From DATKDF01 sp963752045 (GTDB lineage: Bacteria; Acidobacteriota; Vicinamibacteria; Vicinamibacterales; SCN-69-37): DNA of 64,000 nt. The DNA is taken from positions 372,001 through 436,000 of the forward strand of contig CAVVWN010000008.1 of the NCBI GenBank assembly GCA_963752045.1, in the 5' to 3' direction. The notes below the pieces were generated by a model. That model was not told the origin of the DNA. It made no database searches and saw nothing but the letters and a program-made list of their open reading frames with translations. This document shows, in pieces, positions 49,361 through 58,874 of this stretch (positions are counted from its first letter, which is position 1; each line of letters begins with the position of its first letter). The position numbers were made by a program, and so were the translations under genes.

Positions 49361-49843
49361 ATGCGACCCATCCTGATGACGGCGGTGGTCGTGGTCGGCC
49401 TCGGCGCGTTCATCCGCGGCGTGACGGCCGACCAGGCGTCGGCGCAGCGGCCTATTCCTGACCGGGAGCTTGGCCTCCGCAAGACGACGGTGACCGATGA
49501 CCGGGTTCCTCCGGTGTTCGTCTTCACCGAGCAGGCGCCGGGCGAGGGTCAGCGCCTGGAGCGCGCCTTCGAGGGCACGCCACCACTCATTCCACACACG
49601 GTGGACGGCTTCGTGCCAATCACGCGGGAGGACAACTTCTGCGCGGTGTGCCACGCCACGGGCGGCACCGATCCCGAGGGCCCGCCGCAGGTGCCCCAGA
49701 GCCACCTCATCGACTGGCGCGCCGCACCCGGCGTCGTCCGCGACTCGATTGCCGGGGCCAGGTGGGTCTGCACGAGCTGCCACGTCGTTCAGAGCGACGC
49801 CGAGCCCATTGTCAACAGCACGTTCGGGTCAGGGCGGCGCTGA
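49361..49843 (+). CDS. napB: periplasmic nitrate reductase, diheme cytochrome c subunit
   Basis: 160 residues from ATG 49361 with GGAGG a few bases upstream. N-terminal signal sequence (LMTAVVVVGLGAFIRGVTA). Two heme c sites: CAVCH (94-98) and CTSCH (137-141); His79 in LIPHTV and His115 in PQSHLID are the expected distal ligands. NapB passes electrons to NapA. The operon ends here: no NapC tetraheme quinol dehydrogenase and no NapGH or NapF in the window, so electrons must come from a quinol-oxidising module encoded elsewhere. Confidence 0.93.
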   Translation: MRPILMTAVVVVGLGAFIRGVTADQASAQRPIPDRELGLRKTTVTDDRVPPVFVFTEQAPGEGQRLERAFEGTPPLIPHTVDGFVPITREDNFCAVCHATGGTDPEGPPQVPQSHLIDWRAAPGVVRDSIAGARWVCTSCHVVQSDAEPIVNSTFGSGRR

Positions 49844-49849
49844 ACGGCA

Positions 49850-50563
49850 CTACTGCTTGTTGTACCGGATGCCCGCTTCCTGCGCCTTCTCGATCGCGAT
49901 GACCATTGCCGGCACGACCGTCACGCCCGGCAGCAGGTGCGCGCCGAGCTCGTCGGCGATCGCCGGCTGTGCGCCCTTGCCACGGGCGGCCAGCTCGTAG
50001 GTCCAGGCTGTGAGCGCGTTTGCGCACATGATGAACTTGGCGCCGCGCGCCTGAAGGCTCGTGATGCTGCACTCGACGAGCGCCGCACCGAGCCCCTCGA
50101 TCATCGGGATGCTCATGGCCTCGGCCAGAAGGTGCCCGTCCGCTTCCCGGGGCGAATGAAAGACGTTGCGCGTGTACGGCCGCCCCGCTGCATCGGCAAG
50201 CCCCGCATAGTCGCCAAGCTGGTATTTCTCCCAGATGACGTCGTCGAAGCCCATGATGATGCTGGAGTTGGGGCCGACCCCGTAGAACGTGCCGACGGCG
50301 CCGACCGCGCCAGGCGCCGTGCCGTAGGCGGTCTGGTACGTACTGATGAAGGCGTTCATGTGGTCGAGGCCGGCGCCCTTCTTGTGGGCGTTGAAGTCGA
50401 AGAGGCACCGGTGCCGGCCCCGCACCTCGGTCAGCCAGGCGTCGGCATCCTGCCGCGGGGCCTGGGCGGCCACCGCGTTCCGGGCGCCGACGGGCAGGCC
50501 GACGACGCCGGCAGCCGCGATCATGCGGCCGAGAAACCCGCGCCGGTTGGTGGTGATGGACAT
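49850..50563 (-). CDS. Tat-exported DsrE-like protein
   Basis: 237 residues from ATG 50563. The twin-arginine start NRRGFLGRMIAAAGVVGLP marks Tat export, normally used for folded or cofactor-bearing proteins. The C-terminal third follows the DsrE/DsrF pattern: SLQARGAKFIMCANALTAW with a Cys, then LLPGVTVVPAMVIAIEKAQEAGIRYNK. The N-terminal part (residues 40-150) is longer than in plain DsrE proteins. It converges on the nap operon with only 6 bases between the stop codons, so a role in respiration or sulfur relay is conceivable but unproven. An AGGAAGGAAGGAG stretch precedes the start. Confidence 0.72.
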   Translation of the reverse strand: MSITTNRRGFLGRMIAAAGVVGLPVGARNAVAAQAPRQDADAWLTEVRGRHRCLFDFNAHKKGAGLDHMNAFISTYQTAYGTAPGAVGAVGTFYGVGPNSSIIMGFDDVIWEKYQLGDYAGLADAAGRPYTRNVFHSPREADGHLLAEAMSIPMIEGLGAALVECSITSLQARGAKFIMCANALTAWTYELAARGKGAQPAIADELGAHLLPGVTVVPAMVIAIEKAQEAGIRYNKQ

Positions 50564-50639
50564 CGCTGTACGCTCCTTCCTTCCTGGATTGTCAGAACGG
50601 ATCTGCATGCTATCGCGCCTGTGCCCTCCACGCCGCCGG

Positions 50640-50645
50640 TATAAT
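50640..50645 (+). promoter_or_regulatory. -10 consensus TATAAT in the divergent region before the first kinase gene
   Basis: TATAAT, 77 bases before ATG 50722, in the 158-base gap between two divergent genes. No clear -35 element is seen. It would give a leader of about 70 bases. Confidence 0.35.
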
Positions 50646-50721
50646 CCATCTGCCGCATGACACTCTCGTCGGGGACCCCAGTGCAGGAAGCTGACGCCCA
50701 GGTCCGTGCCGGGGTGAGACG

Positions 50722-53427
50722 ATGCCGCTGATCCCAGGCACTCGGCTCGGTCCCTACGAGATCGCCTCCGCCATCGGCGCCGGCGGAATGGGTGAGGTCT
50801 ACCGCGCGCGCGACACGCGTCTCGATCGCACGGTGGCCATCAAGGTCCTGCCGCCGGCCCTGGGTTCCGACCCGGAATTCCGCGCGCGCTTCGAACGCGA
50901 GGCGCGAGCGATCTCCCAGCTCCAGCATCCGAACATCTGCACTCTGCATGACGTCGGCCGGCACGATGACACCGACTACCTCGTGCTCGAGTACCTCGAG
51001 GGCGAGACGCTGGCGTCACGCCTGGAGCGGGGCTCGCTCGATCCCGGCGCGGCGCTTACGCTGGCCATCCAGGTTGCCGGAGCGCTCGACGCGGCACACC
51101 GCGCGGGCATCGTGCACCGTGACCTCAAGCCCGGCAACGTGATGCTGGTCCGCGGCGGATCGACGTCGGCGCCGCCGATTGCGAAGCTCCTGGACTTCGG
51201 CCTCGCCAAGCCGACCACGCCGGGCGCCGGCGTGGCGCCTCTCACGGCGGCGCCCACGCGCACGACCCCGATCACGATGCAGGGGTCGATTCTCGGCACG
51301 TTCCAGTACATGGCGCCGGAACAGCTCGAAGGGCGCGAGGCCGACGCGCGGTCGGACATCTGGGCATTCGGCTGCCTGCTCTACGAGTGCCTCACCGGCC
51401 GACGCGCGTTCGAGGGCGCGAGCCAGGCGAGTCTCATCGGCGCGATTCTCAAGGACCAGCCATCGGCGGTCTCGAGCGTCATGCCGATCGCGCCGCCGGC
51501 GCTCGACCGCGTTGTCTCGACGTGCCTCGCGAAAGACCCGGATGACCGATGGCAGTCGGCGGGCGATCTGGCGCGCGAGCTCGGCTGGATTCGCGACGCA
51601 CCGTCGGCAGCCGCAGCGGCCGGAGATCTCGCTCGACCGGCGCCGACACCCCGGCTCGTCTGGCTGGCCGCCATGGTCGCGTTTGCCGCGGCCACGGGTC
51701 TCGTCGTGTGGTGGCTGGGCGGCTCGAGCTCGAATCCGGGCCCGCCGATTCTGGCGGAGGTCCCCGTGGCGGTCGCCGCTCTGGTGGACGATCCCCCGAT
51801 CGCCATTTCGCCCGACGGGACGCTGCTCGCCTATGTCACTCCGGACCGCCTTGCGCTGATGCTGCGCGATCTCCGCACCGGCGAGACCCGCACGCTGGTT
51901 GAGGGAAACCAATACGGAGAACCGTTCTTCTCGCCGGACGGGCTTCAGGTTGGAGTCGCAAGCGGGCGTGTCACGGTCGACAACCTCGCCGTGCGGGGTG
52001 CCGCCCTCGAACGGATCGCCGTGGGTGGTGGGGCGCCCGTCACGGTCATCGACGGGCTCACGAGCCCCAAGGGCGCCTGGTGGGGCGACGACGACTGGAT
52101 CTACTACTCGCCTGCGCCTTCGGCCGGGCTCTGGCGCGTTAGGTCCGACGGCGGCTCCCCCGAACAGCTGACCGAACCCGATGCCTCAAACGGCGAAAAG
52201 ACGCACCGGCGGCCGTTTGTGCTCCCCGAGAGCAAGGCCGTGCTGTTCGTGACCGGCACGTCGCGCATCACGTCATTCGACGACGGCACGATCGAGGCGT
52301 TCTCGCTTGCCGACCGCACCCGGCACCGGCTCGTTGACGGCGGGATGGCTCCCCGGTACATCCCGGCGCTTGGGCAGCTCGTGTACGCCCGGGCCGGCGC
52401 GTTGATAGCGGTGCCGTTCGACCCGGATCGCCTCGTGCTCACCGGACCGCCCGTCACTCTCTCGACCGAGATCTCCGACCAGCCCCTGACAGGAACGAGC
52501 CGGTACACGATCTCCCGGAACGGCACCCTCGTCTGGGTGGCCCGCTCCACTGAGCCTCGACAGGCCGCAGTCATCGCCATGGATCGGCAGGGCCGTCCAA
52601 CCCGAATCGCCGACGCCCCATACGTGCTCGCCACGGCACGCCTGTCCCCCGACGGTCTCCGGCTGGCGACCGATCCGGACGGAGCCACGCAGCAGATCGC
52701 GGTCGTCGACCTGGCGCGAGGCAGCACGCAGCAGTTGACCTACGAATGGGACAACTCCGCGCCGGTATGGACGCCCGACGGCGCCCATCTCGTCTTCCGG
52801 TCGAATACGGGAGGCGGCGCACGCACCCTGTACTGGCAGGCCGCCGATGGAAGCGGTGCGGCTGAACGCTTGACGACGAGCGCCGACGATCAGATACCGA
52901 ACGACATTTCGGGCAACACGCTCGTGTACGAGAGCTACAGCCAGGCGACGGCGTCGGACCTCTGGATCCTGTCTCTGGATAACCGGCAAACGCACGTGTT
53001 TCTGAACACCCGTTTCGAGGAAACCTCGGCCCGGCTGTCTCCTGACGGGCGCTGGATCGCCTACCAGTCCAACCAGTCGGGTGCCTGGGAGGTCTACGTG
53101 CGCGCGTTTCCATCGTCCGATCGGCAGTGGCAGGTGTCGGCTGGCGGCGGGACGCGACCCGAATGGCTGCCTGGCGGGCGAGAGATCGTGTACGTCCGAG
53201 ACCGCGACGTCATGTCCGTTCAGGTCACGACGGAACCCTCGTTCGTCGCTGGTCAGCCAGCGAGGCTCTTCGCGCTCGAGGCGCAGGACCAGTTGCTGGA
53301 CGTTGGCTCCGACGGCCGGTTGATGGTCCTGCGACGGGACGCGCCGCCCGCCCCGACGTCGCTCCGCATCATCGTCAACTGGTTCGAGTCCGTGCGCCGG
53401 CTGACCGACGGGCGGAGCAGGGACTGA
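50722..53427 (+). CDS. Ser/Thr protein kinase fused to a PD40/TolB-type propeller
   Basis: 901 residues. A Hanks-type kinase domain (about 12-290): glycine loop GAGGMGEVY (19-27), Lys41, His132-Arg-Asp134 in HRDLKPGN, LLDFGLAKP, and FQYMAPEQLEG for the activation segment. One membrane helix (about 312-334, LVWLAAMVAFAAATGLVVWW) puts the rest outside. The outer part is a WD40-like PD40 propeller with blades such as PPIAISPDGTLLAYV, ARLSPDGLRLATDPDG and ARLSPDGRWIAYQSN. The architecture suggests a receptor kinase sensing an extracytoplasmic ligand; very common in Acidobacteria. Convergent with a second such gene, 23 bases apart. Confidence 0.9.
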   Translation: MPLIPGTRLGPYEIASAIGAGGMGEVYRARDTRLDRTVAIKVLPPALGSDPEFRARFEREARAISQLQHPNICTLHDVGRHDDTDYLVLEYLEGETLASRLERGSLDPGAALTLAIQVAGALDAAHRAGIVHRDLKPGNVMLVRGGSTSAPPIAKLLDFGLAKPTTPGAGVAPLTAAPTRTTPITMQGSILGTFQYMAPEQLEGREADARSDIWAFGCLLYECLTGRRAFEGASQASLIGAILKDQPSAVSSVMPIAPPALDRVVSTCLAKDPDDRWQSAGDLARELGWIRDAPSAAAAAGDLARPAPTPRLVWLAAMVAFAAATGLVVWWLGGSSSNPGPPILAEVPVAVAALVDDPPIAISPDGTLLAYVTPDRLALMLRDLRTGETRTLVEGNQYGEPFFSPDGLQVGVASGRVTVDNLAVRGAALERIAVGGGAPVTVIDGLTSPKGAWWGDDDWIYYSPAPSAGLWRVRSDGGSPEQLTEPDASNGEKTHRRPFVLPESKAVLFVTGTSRITSFDDGTIEAFSLADRTRHRLVDGGMAPRYIPALGQLVYARAGALIAVPFDPDRLVLTGPPVTLSTEISDQPLTGTSRYTISRNGTLVWVARSTEPRQAAVIAMDRQGRPTRIADAPYVLATARLSPDGLRLATDPDGATQQIAVVDLARGSTQQLTYEWDNSAPVWTPDGAHLVFRSNTGGGARTLYWQAADGSGAAERLTTSADDQIPNDISGNTLVYESYSQATASDLWILSLDNRQTHVFLNTRFEETSARLSPDGRWIAYQSNQSGAWEVYVRAFPSSDRQWQVSAGGGTRPEWLPGGREIVYVRDRDVMSVQVTTEPSFVAGQPARLFALEAQDQLLDVGSDGRLMVLRRDAPPAPTSLRIIVNWFESVRRLTDGRSRD

Positions 53428-53450
53428 ACCACCCGCGCCACCGGTCTACC

Positions 53451-56198
53451 TCAGCGCTCCGGCGCGCCCGAGCCGGCGACGAGCCGGCCAAGCTCGTCGA
53501 ACCAGTTCGTGATGACGCGCAGGCGCCCGGGCCCGGGATCGGGGCCCTGGACCATGGCGAACCGGCGTCCGTCGCGATCGACGGCGTAGTTGGCATTGCT
53601 GAACGTGTCGAACAGGTACGACCCCCGGAAGAGCACGGCGGGCCGGCCCGCCTCGAAGCTCGCGCCGTCGGCCGAAACCGTGAAGGGCACGGCCACCATC
53701 GCATCGGCCTTGCGGTAGAAGAGCTCGCCACCCGACGGATTCCAGGCCGGCTCCCGCCCGCCGTCGGTCGAGACCTTCCAGCGGGAGGCCGTGACCGGGT
53801 ACGCGCGCACGTAGATCTCGTCGACGCCGCTCTCGTCCGAGACGTAGGCGAACCAGCGGCCGTCGGGCGAGAACTCGGGAGCTCGCTCGTTGTGCTCGGT
53901 CACGACCAGGGGCACGGCGTCGGCGCCGTCCATCGGCTGCGCCCAAATGTCACGCTGCGTGGCGGGATTGACCTCGTAGTAGAGGAGCACCGACCCGTCC
54001 GGCGAAAAGCTGCAAGGCACGGACGTGATCTCACGCGTGCCGAGGCGTCTCGGGGCGCTGTCGTCGTCGATGCCCTTGATGAAGATCATGTATGCGGCTC
54101 CCGACCGGAGCGATGAGAACGCCACCTGACGCCCGTCGGGCATCCACGCCGGATAGGCATTCAAGGACTCGAACGTCACGCGGGACGTCGAGGCGCGCGC
54201 CAGGTCGAGCACCCAGATGTCGCCGAATGTCTCGCTGATGAGCCCGCCCCACGCGAGCCGGTCACCGGTCGGCGAGAGTCGCGGCAGGGCGAACGGCCGG
54301 ACCTCGTCGGTGATGGGCGTCGTGCTGCCCGTGCGATCGACCCAGAGCAGCCGGTTCTCGCGCTGGGTGCCGGGCGGTTCGAAGACGAGCAGTCCGTCGT
54401 CCGAGACGGCTGCCGTGACTGCGCCGACGTTGTCGATGGCGATGGGCGTCGAGAGCGGGATCGCCGGGCCGGAGACCGCGAGTCGGTCCATGTCGAAAGG
54501 CGCGACGAGTGCCGCGTTGTCCAACTGGTAGAGCAGGTAGCCGCCGGGCAGCACCTGGCCGTCAACCCCGCGCGTGACGATGCGGTACTCGCCGGTGTCG
54601 AGCGACACCGCGACGATGACCGGTCCACGCTCACCGCCAAAATCGGTCAGCGTCGTCAGGAGCACCGTGCGGGTGCCGGGGATGAAGTGCGGCCAGATGA
54701 AGCTCGTGGCCGTCGTGTCGGTTCCCCCGACGTCGAGGGGCGTCGCCATGCCCCCGTCGCTCGATACCCACTGGATCAGGCCGCCGGCGGAACCAAACAC
54801 GATCGTTCCGTCAGCCGACCACGTGCCTCCGTAGCCACCTCCCTGCGTCGGAACGAGCGCAACGGCGCCGCTGCCCTCGACGGGCGCCTTCCTGAGCTGT
54901 CCCTGCGCGAAGAAGCCGACCCACCGTCCGTCGGGTGAGAAGAACGGGCTGTGACCGCCGACCGATCCAGGGACAGCCACGCTAGGGCTGCCGCGGGTCA
55001 GATCCCGCAGGCGGATCTCCGATCCTTCGATCGTCCGCGCCACGAAGGCGAGCAGGTGACCGTCGGGCGACAACGCGAGCTTGCGCCGCGGCACACCCGA
55101 GGTGTCGAGCGGATAGTCGAGGGCGAGGTCGAGCTGCCGGGACGGGCCGGCCGTGGCAACGCCGCGGTCGAGAAACGCCCGCGCACCAAGCGCACCGGCG
55201 ACGAGCCCCGCGAGGAGCATGACGGCAGGAAGCACCAAAGACCGTCTGGCACCGCCGGCAGACGCCGGGGAGGGCGTCGCGGTCGCCTCGGACTCATCCG
55301 CAGCTTCTTCGAGCTCGAGGCGCGCGTCGCCCGCGTGCTGGAGGCGCTTGCGCGGGTCCTTCTGGAGGCAGCGCCGCAGCAGTCGCCGGACGTTCGGGGG
55401 CGTTGCTTCCGGCAGCAGCGTCCAATCCGGCTCGCTCCTGACGATGGCGGCAAGCGTGTCCGTGACGGTGGGGCCGTCGAACGCGTGCCGTCCCGTGAGC
55501 AGCTCGAACAGAAAGCAGCCGAAGGCCCAGATGTCCGTGCGCGCGTCCACCGGCTTGCCGCGCGCCTGTTCCGGGCTCATGTAGGCGGCCGTTCCGAGGA
55601 TCATGCCGGCCTCGGTCATGGCTGGCGACGTCATCGTGGGGCGGTCCGAGAGACCGGTGGGGTCGGCATTCGCCGGTCCGGAGCCGGACGCGCCCGGTCC
55701 CGACGGCGCGTCGATCGGGTCGAGCGCCTTCGCCAGGCCGAAGTCCAGCACTTTGACGGCACCGCCGTCTGTCACCTTCACGTTGGCGGGCTTGAGGTCG
55801 CGATGCACGACGCCTCGACCGTGCGCCGCCTCGAGCGCGAGCGCCACCTGGCGCGCGACGTCGATGGCCTCGTCGACGGGAAGCGGCCCGCGACGGAGCA
55901 CCTGCTGCAGGTCCTCGCCGGCCACGAGCTCCATGGCCAGGAACCGCACATCGTCGTGCCGGTGCACCGAGTGGAGCGCGGCGATGTTCGGATGGCTGAG
56001 CGAGGCGAGCAGTTTCGCTTCGCGCTCGAATCGTGCGATGCGATCGGCGTCCACCGAAAGCGCCGGCGGCAGTATCTTGATGGCCACTTCGCGGTCGAGC
56101 GTCGTGTCGACCGCTCGCCACACGACGCCCATGCCGCCCTCGCCGATTCGATCGAGAAGGCGATAGTGCAGCAGCTGGCCGCCGGACGTGAATGTCAC
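53451..56198 (-). CDS. Ser/Thr protein kinase fused to a PD40/TolB-type propeller (second copy)
   Basis: 915 residues from GTG 56198. Kinase features: GEGGMGVVW (19-27), Lys41, HRDLKPAN, VLDFGLAKA, and AAYMSPEQARG. A Ser/Thr/Gly/Pro-rich insert (about 160-190, ASGSGPANADPTGLSD) sits in the activation region and could be a phosphorylation site. The single membrane helix is near 320-340 (VLPAVMLLAGLVAGALGA), then a periplasmic propeller with blades such as FSPDGRWVGFF, LSPTGDRLAWGG and FSPDGRWFAYVSD. Same architecture as the neighbouring convergent gene but clearly diverged. Its start abuts the divergent ADOP permease, so the kinase may regulate it; this is contextual only. Confidence 0.9.
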   Translation of the reverse strand: MTFTSGGQLLHYRLLDRIGEGGMGVVWRAVDTTLDREVAIKILPPALSVDADRIARFEREAKLLASLSHPNIAALHSVHRHDDVRFLAMELVAGEDLQQVLRRGPLPVDEAIDVARQVALALEAAHGRGVVHRDLKPANVKVTDGGAVKVLDFGLAKALDPIDAPSGPGASGSGPANADPTGLSDRPTMTSPAMTEAGMILGTAAYMSPEQARGKPVDARTDIWAFGCFLFELLTGRHAFDGPTVTDTLAAIVRSEPDWTLLPEATPPNVRRLLRRCLQKDPRKRLQHAGDARLELEEAADESEATATPSPASAGGARRSLVLPAVMLLAGLVAGALGARAFLDRGVATAGPSRQLDLALDYPLDTSGVPRRKLALSPDGHLLAFVARTIEGSEIRLRDLTRGSPSVAVPGSVGGHSPFFSPDGRWVGFFAQGQLRKAPVEGSGAVALVPTQGGGYGGTWSADGTIVFGSAGGLIQWVSSDGGMATPLDVGGTDTTATSFIWPHFIPGTRTVLLTTLTDFGGERGPVIVAVSLDTGEYRIVTRGVDGQVLPGGYLLYQLDNAALVAPFDMDRLAVSGPAIPLSTPIAIDNVGAVTAAVSDDGLLVFEPPGTQRENRLLWVDRTGSTTPITDEVRPFALPRLSPTGDRLAWGGLISETFGDIWVLDLARASTSRVTFESLNAYPAWMPDGRQVAFSSLRSGAAYMIFIKGIDDDSAPRRLGTREITSVPCSFSPDGSVLLYYEVNPATQRDIWAQPMDGADAVPLVVTEHNERAPEFSPDGRWFAYVSDESGVDEIYVRAYPVTASRWKVSTDGGREPAWNPSGGELFYRKADAMVAVPFTVSADGASFEAGRPAVLFRGSYLFDTFSNANYAVDRDGRRFAMVQGPDPGPGRLRVITNWFDELGRLVAGSGAPER

Positions 56199-56254
56199 GG
56201 CGGAGAGAATACCTCAAGCAACACCTGCCCTCTGGCGACCGTCCAAAGAAACTG

Positions 56255-58780
56255 ATGCCGGGACGAACCAGCCGCGAACCGACGGGAATCCTCCAGGGCA
56301 CGCTCGACCAGGTGCGAGGTGCGTGGGCCCGCGACCTCGGACGAGACATGCGAATCGCCCTGCGCACGCTTGGCCGCGCGCCCAGCCACGCGGCAGCCAC
56401 GATTCTGACCATGGCGCTCGGCATCGGCGCGGCCGCGGCGATGTTCTCGGTCTTCGAGGGCGTCCTGCTGCGTCCGCTCCCGTATCCGTCACCGGATCGC
56501 ATCGTCCACCTCTACCAGCTCAGCGAGACCGGTGCGCGAAACCGGGTCTCCGACCCGAACTTCGACGACTGGCGGGCCGGGACCGGGAGCTTCTCCGCCA
56601 TGGCGACGTACACGGCGCTTGGCGCGCTGCCGATTGCTGGCGCCGGCGAGGCGCAACTGGCACGCGTGACGCTGGTCTCGCGTGAGTTCTTCGATGTGAT
56701 GGGCACTCGTCCCGCTCTCGGCCGAGGGTTCCGCGAGGACGAGCAGCAGCCCGGCGCGCCAGGCGTGGCGATCGTCAGCGCGGCATTCTGGCGGCGCTGG
56801 CGCGGCGAGGCAGCGCCGGCCGGCGACGTGATTCGCACGGGCAATGCCGTCTACACCGTGGTCGGCGTGATGCCGGACGGATTCGACTACCCGGGCGAGA
56901 CCTCGATCTGGAGCCCGCGCGAGGTCATTCCGCCGAACCGGTCCCGCACGTCACACAACGCACTGGCCCTGGCGCGGCTCGCAGACGGCGTCGCGCTCGA
57001 GCGCGCACGGGCGGAGATCAGCCAGCTGTCACGCCGGCTGAAGGAGGAGCACGGGGACGACACCTGGATGTTCGACGCCGATGCCGTCCCGATTCTCGAG
57101 GTCGTGACCGGCGCCTCCAAGCCGACGCTCGGCCTGATGCTCTCGGCCGCGCTCCTCCTGCTCGTCGTCTCGTGCACCAACGTGTCGAACCTGCTCGTGG
57201 CACGGGCCGCCGCGCGACGGTCGGAGTTCGCGCTCCAGGTCGCGATGGGCGCCACGGCAGGTCGCATCGGGCGCCAACTGCTGGCCGAGACCCTGGTCAT
57301 CTGCCTCGCGGGCGCCCTCGTCGGGATGGGGATCGCGGCAGCCAGCGTACGGCTGTTCGTCGCCTTTGCTCCGGCCAACCTGCCACGGCTCGATGGGGTG
57401 GCGGTTAACTGGCTGGCGGTGGCCTTCGCGGTGGCCGTCTCGTGCGTCGCCGCGCTCGCGCTCAGCATGGTCACGGCTGCCGGTGCTCGCAGGGTGCGGA
57501 TCACGGACGCACTGGCCGACCAGACGAGGTCCGGAACGGGCGGACGCCGGCAGCTTCGAGCCCGCGAGGCGCTGATGATCACCGAGGTTGCCGTCACGCT
57601 GGTGCTGATCGCCGGCGCGGCGCTGCTCGCCCGTAGCCTGGTCGCGGTGATGGCCGTCGATCCGGGCTACGAGCACGAGAGCCGCCTCGTTGTGGGCGTG
57701 ACGACGTCTGGCGACGGGAGCCCGCAAGCGATCACGCGACAGGTCGCCTTTCAGGATGAAGTCGTCGAGCGTCTTCGACAGCAACCGGGCGTCGATCGCG
57801 TCGGCCTGGTCAGCACGTTCCCGATCGGCATCGGCAACCGCCGCAATGGGATGTTCCTCGAAATGACCAGGCCCGACGAAATCACGAGCTTCGAAGGGTT
57901 CGATCCCACCGACCCGGTGCTCAAGGCGAGGGCCGGATTCGCCGAATACAGGCACGTCGCCAGCGACTACTTTCAGGCGATGGGCATCCCGCTTCTCGAG
58001 GGCCGCTTGATTGACGACCGCGATGGGCCCGAGGCGCCGCACGTCGCCGTCGTCAGCCGGTCGCTGGCCGAGACCCAGTGGCCGGGACGCTCGGCGCTCG
58101 GCCGATGGATCCAGTTCGGCAACATGGACGGCGATCTCACCGCGATACGCGTCGTCGGCGTCGTTGGCGACGTCCGCGAGGTGTCACCCGAGTCCAGGCC
58201 CGAGCCGCTGCTTTATGTGTCGGCGTGGCAGCGCCCGCGACAGGCCTCACGCGTCTGGATCATCGTGCACGGGCCGGCAGCTCCCGAGTTGGCCGAGACC
58301 GCACGCCGGATCGTGCGCGATGTCGACCCGGACGTTCCGGCCACGATTGCGACGCTCGAGGCCGAGCTCGACGGGGCCTTCGCCGGCCGACGGTTCACGC
58401 TGTGGCTTGTCACCGCGTTCGGTCTCATCGCTCTGGTGCTCGCGATGCTGGGTGTCTACGGGCTCTTCGCGTACGCGGTGTCGAGCCGGAGCCGCGAGAT
58501 GGGCATCCGCCTCGCCCTCGGAGCCGAGCCCCGCAGTCTGATCTGGCTGATTGTCAGGCGAGGCCTCCTGCTCACGGCCGTCGGCGCCATCGCCGGAGTC
58601 GCGTTGGCGAAGATCGCCTCGGGCGTCGTCGCAAGCCTCGTCTTCGGAATCGCCCCTGACGACCCTGCCACGATCGGCGTCGCCATGCTGGTCGTCACCG
58701 CGGTCACCCTCGCCGCCAGCTACGTGGCCTCTCGGCCGATCCTGCGCCAGTCACCGGCGGCAACGCTCCGGGGCACCTGA
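56255..58780 (+). CDS. ADOP-family (duplicated MacB-like) ABC transporter permease
   Basis: 841 residues from ATG 56255; 56192 and 56348 are alternatives, the latter beginning MRIALRTLGRAPS. Two copies of the MacB core/FtsX unit are visible. Each has a helix, a periplasmic domain (56-245, VLYPL-type; and about 470-700 with STFPIG and GVVGDVREVS), and FtsX helices (LMLSAALLLLVVSCTNVSNLLVARA; TLWLVTAFGLIALVLAMLGVYGLFAY). The phrase SRSREMGIRLALGAEP and tail RQSPAATLRGT are typical. These 'acidobacterial duplicated orphan permeases' lack an adjacent ATPase, as here. Substrate is unknown; MacB relatives export peptides or lipoproteins. Confidence 0.9.
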   Translation: MPGRTSREPTGILQGTLDQVRGAWARDLGRDMRIALRTLGRAPSHAAATILTMALGIGAAAAMFSVFEGVLLRPLPYPSPDRIVHLYQLSETGARNRVSDPNFDDWRAGTGSFSAMATYTALGALPIAGAGEAQLARVTLVSREFFDVMGTRPALGRGFREDEQQPGAPGVAIVSAAFWRRWRGEAAPAGDVIRTGNAVYTVVGVMPDGFDYPGETSIWSPREVIPPNRSRTSHNALALARLADGVALERARAEISQLSRRLKEEHGDDTWMFDADAVPILEVVTGASKPTLGLMLSAALLLLVVSCTNVSNLLVARAAARRSEFALQVAMGATAGRIGRQLLAETLVICLAGALVGMGIAAASVRLFVAFAPANLPRLDGVAVNWLAVAFAVAVSCVAALALSMVTAAGARRVRITDALADQTRSGTGGRRQLRAREALMITEVAVTLVLIAGAALLARSLVAVMAVDPGYEHESRLVVGVTTSGDGSPQAITRQVAFQDEVVERLRQQPGVDRVGLVSTFPIGIGNRRNGMFLEMTRPDEITSFEGFDPTDPVLKARAGFAEYRHVASDYFQAMGIPLLEGRLIDDRDGPEAPHVAVVSRSLAETQWPGRSALGRWIQFGNMDGDLTAIRVVGVVGDVREVSPESRPEPLLYVSAWQRPRQASRVWIIVHGPAAPELAETARRIVRDVDPDVPATIATLEAELDGAFAGRRFTLWLVTAFGLIALVLAMLGVYGLFAYAVSSRSREMGIRLALGAEPRSLIWLIVRRGLLLTAVGAIAGVALAKIASGVVASLVFGIAPDDPATIGVAMLVVTAVTLAASYVASRPILRQSPAATLRGT

Positions 58781-58874
58781 GCCCGGCCGGTGCCCGTTCT
58801 CGGCCCCGACAACGGGCACGCGCAGCGCCAGCCATGTGCCGAGAGCCTGTCCGCTGCGTCGAGGTGTGGCCGAC

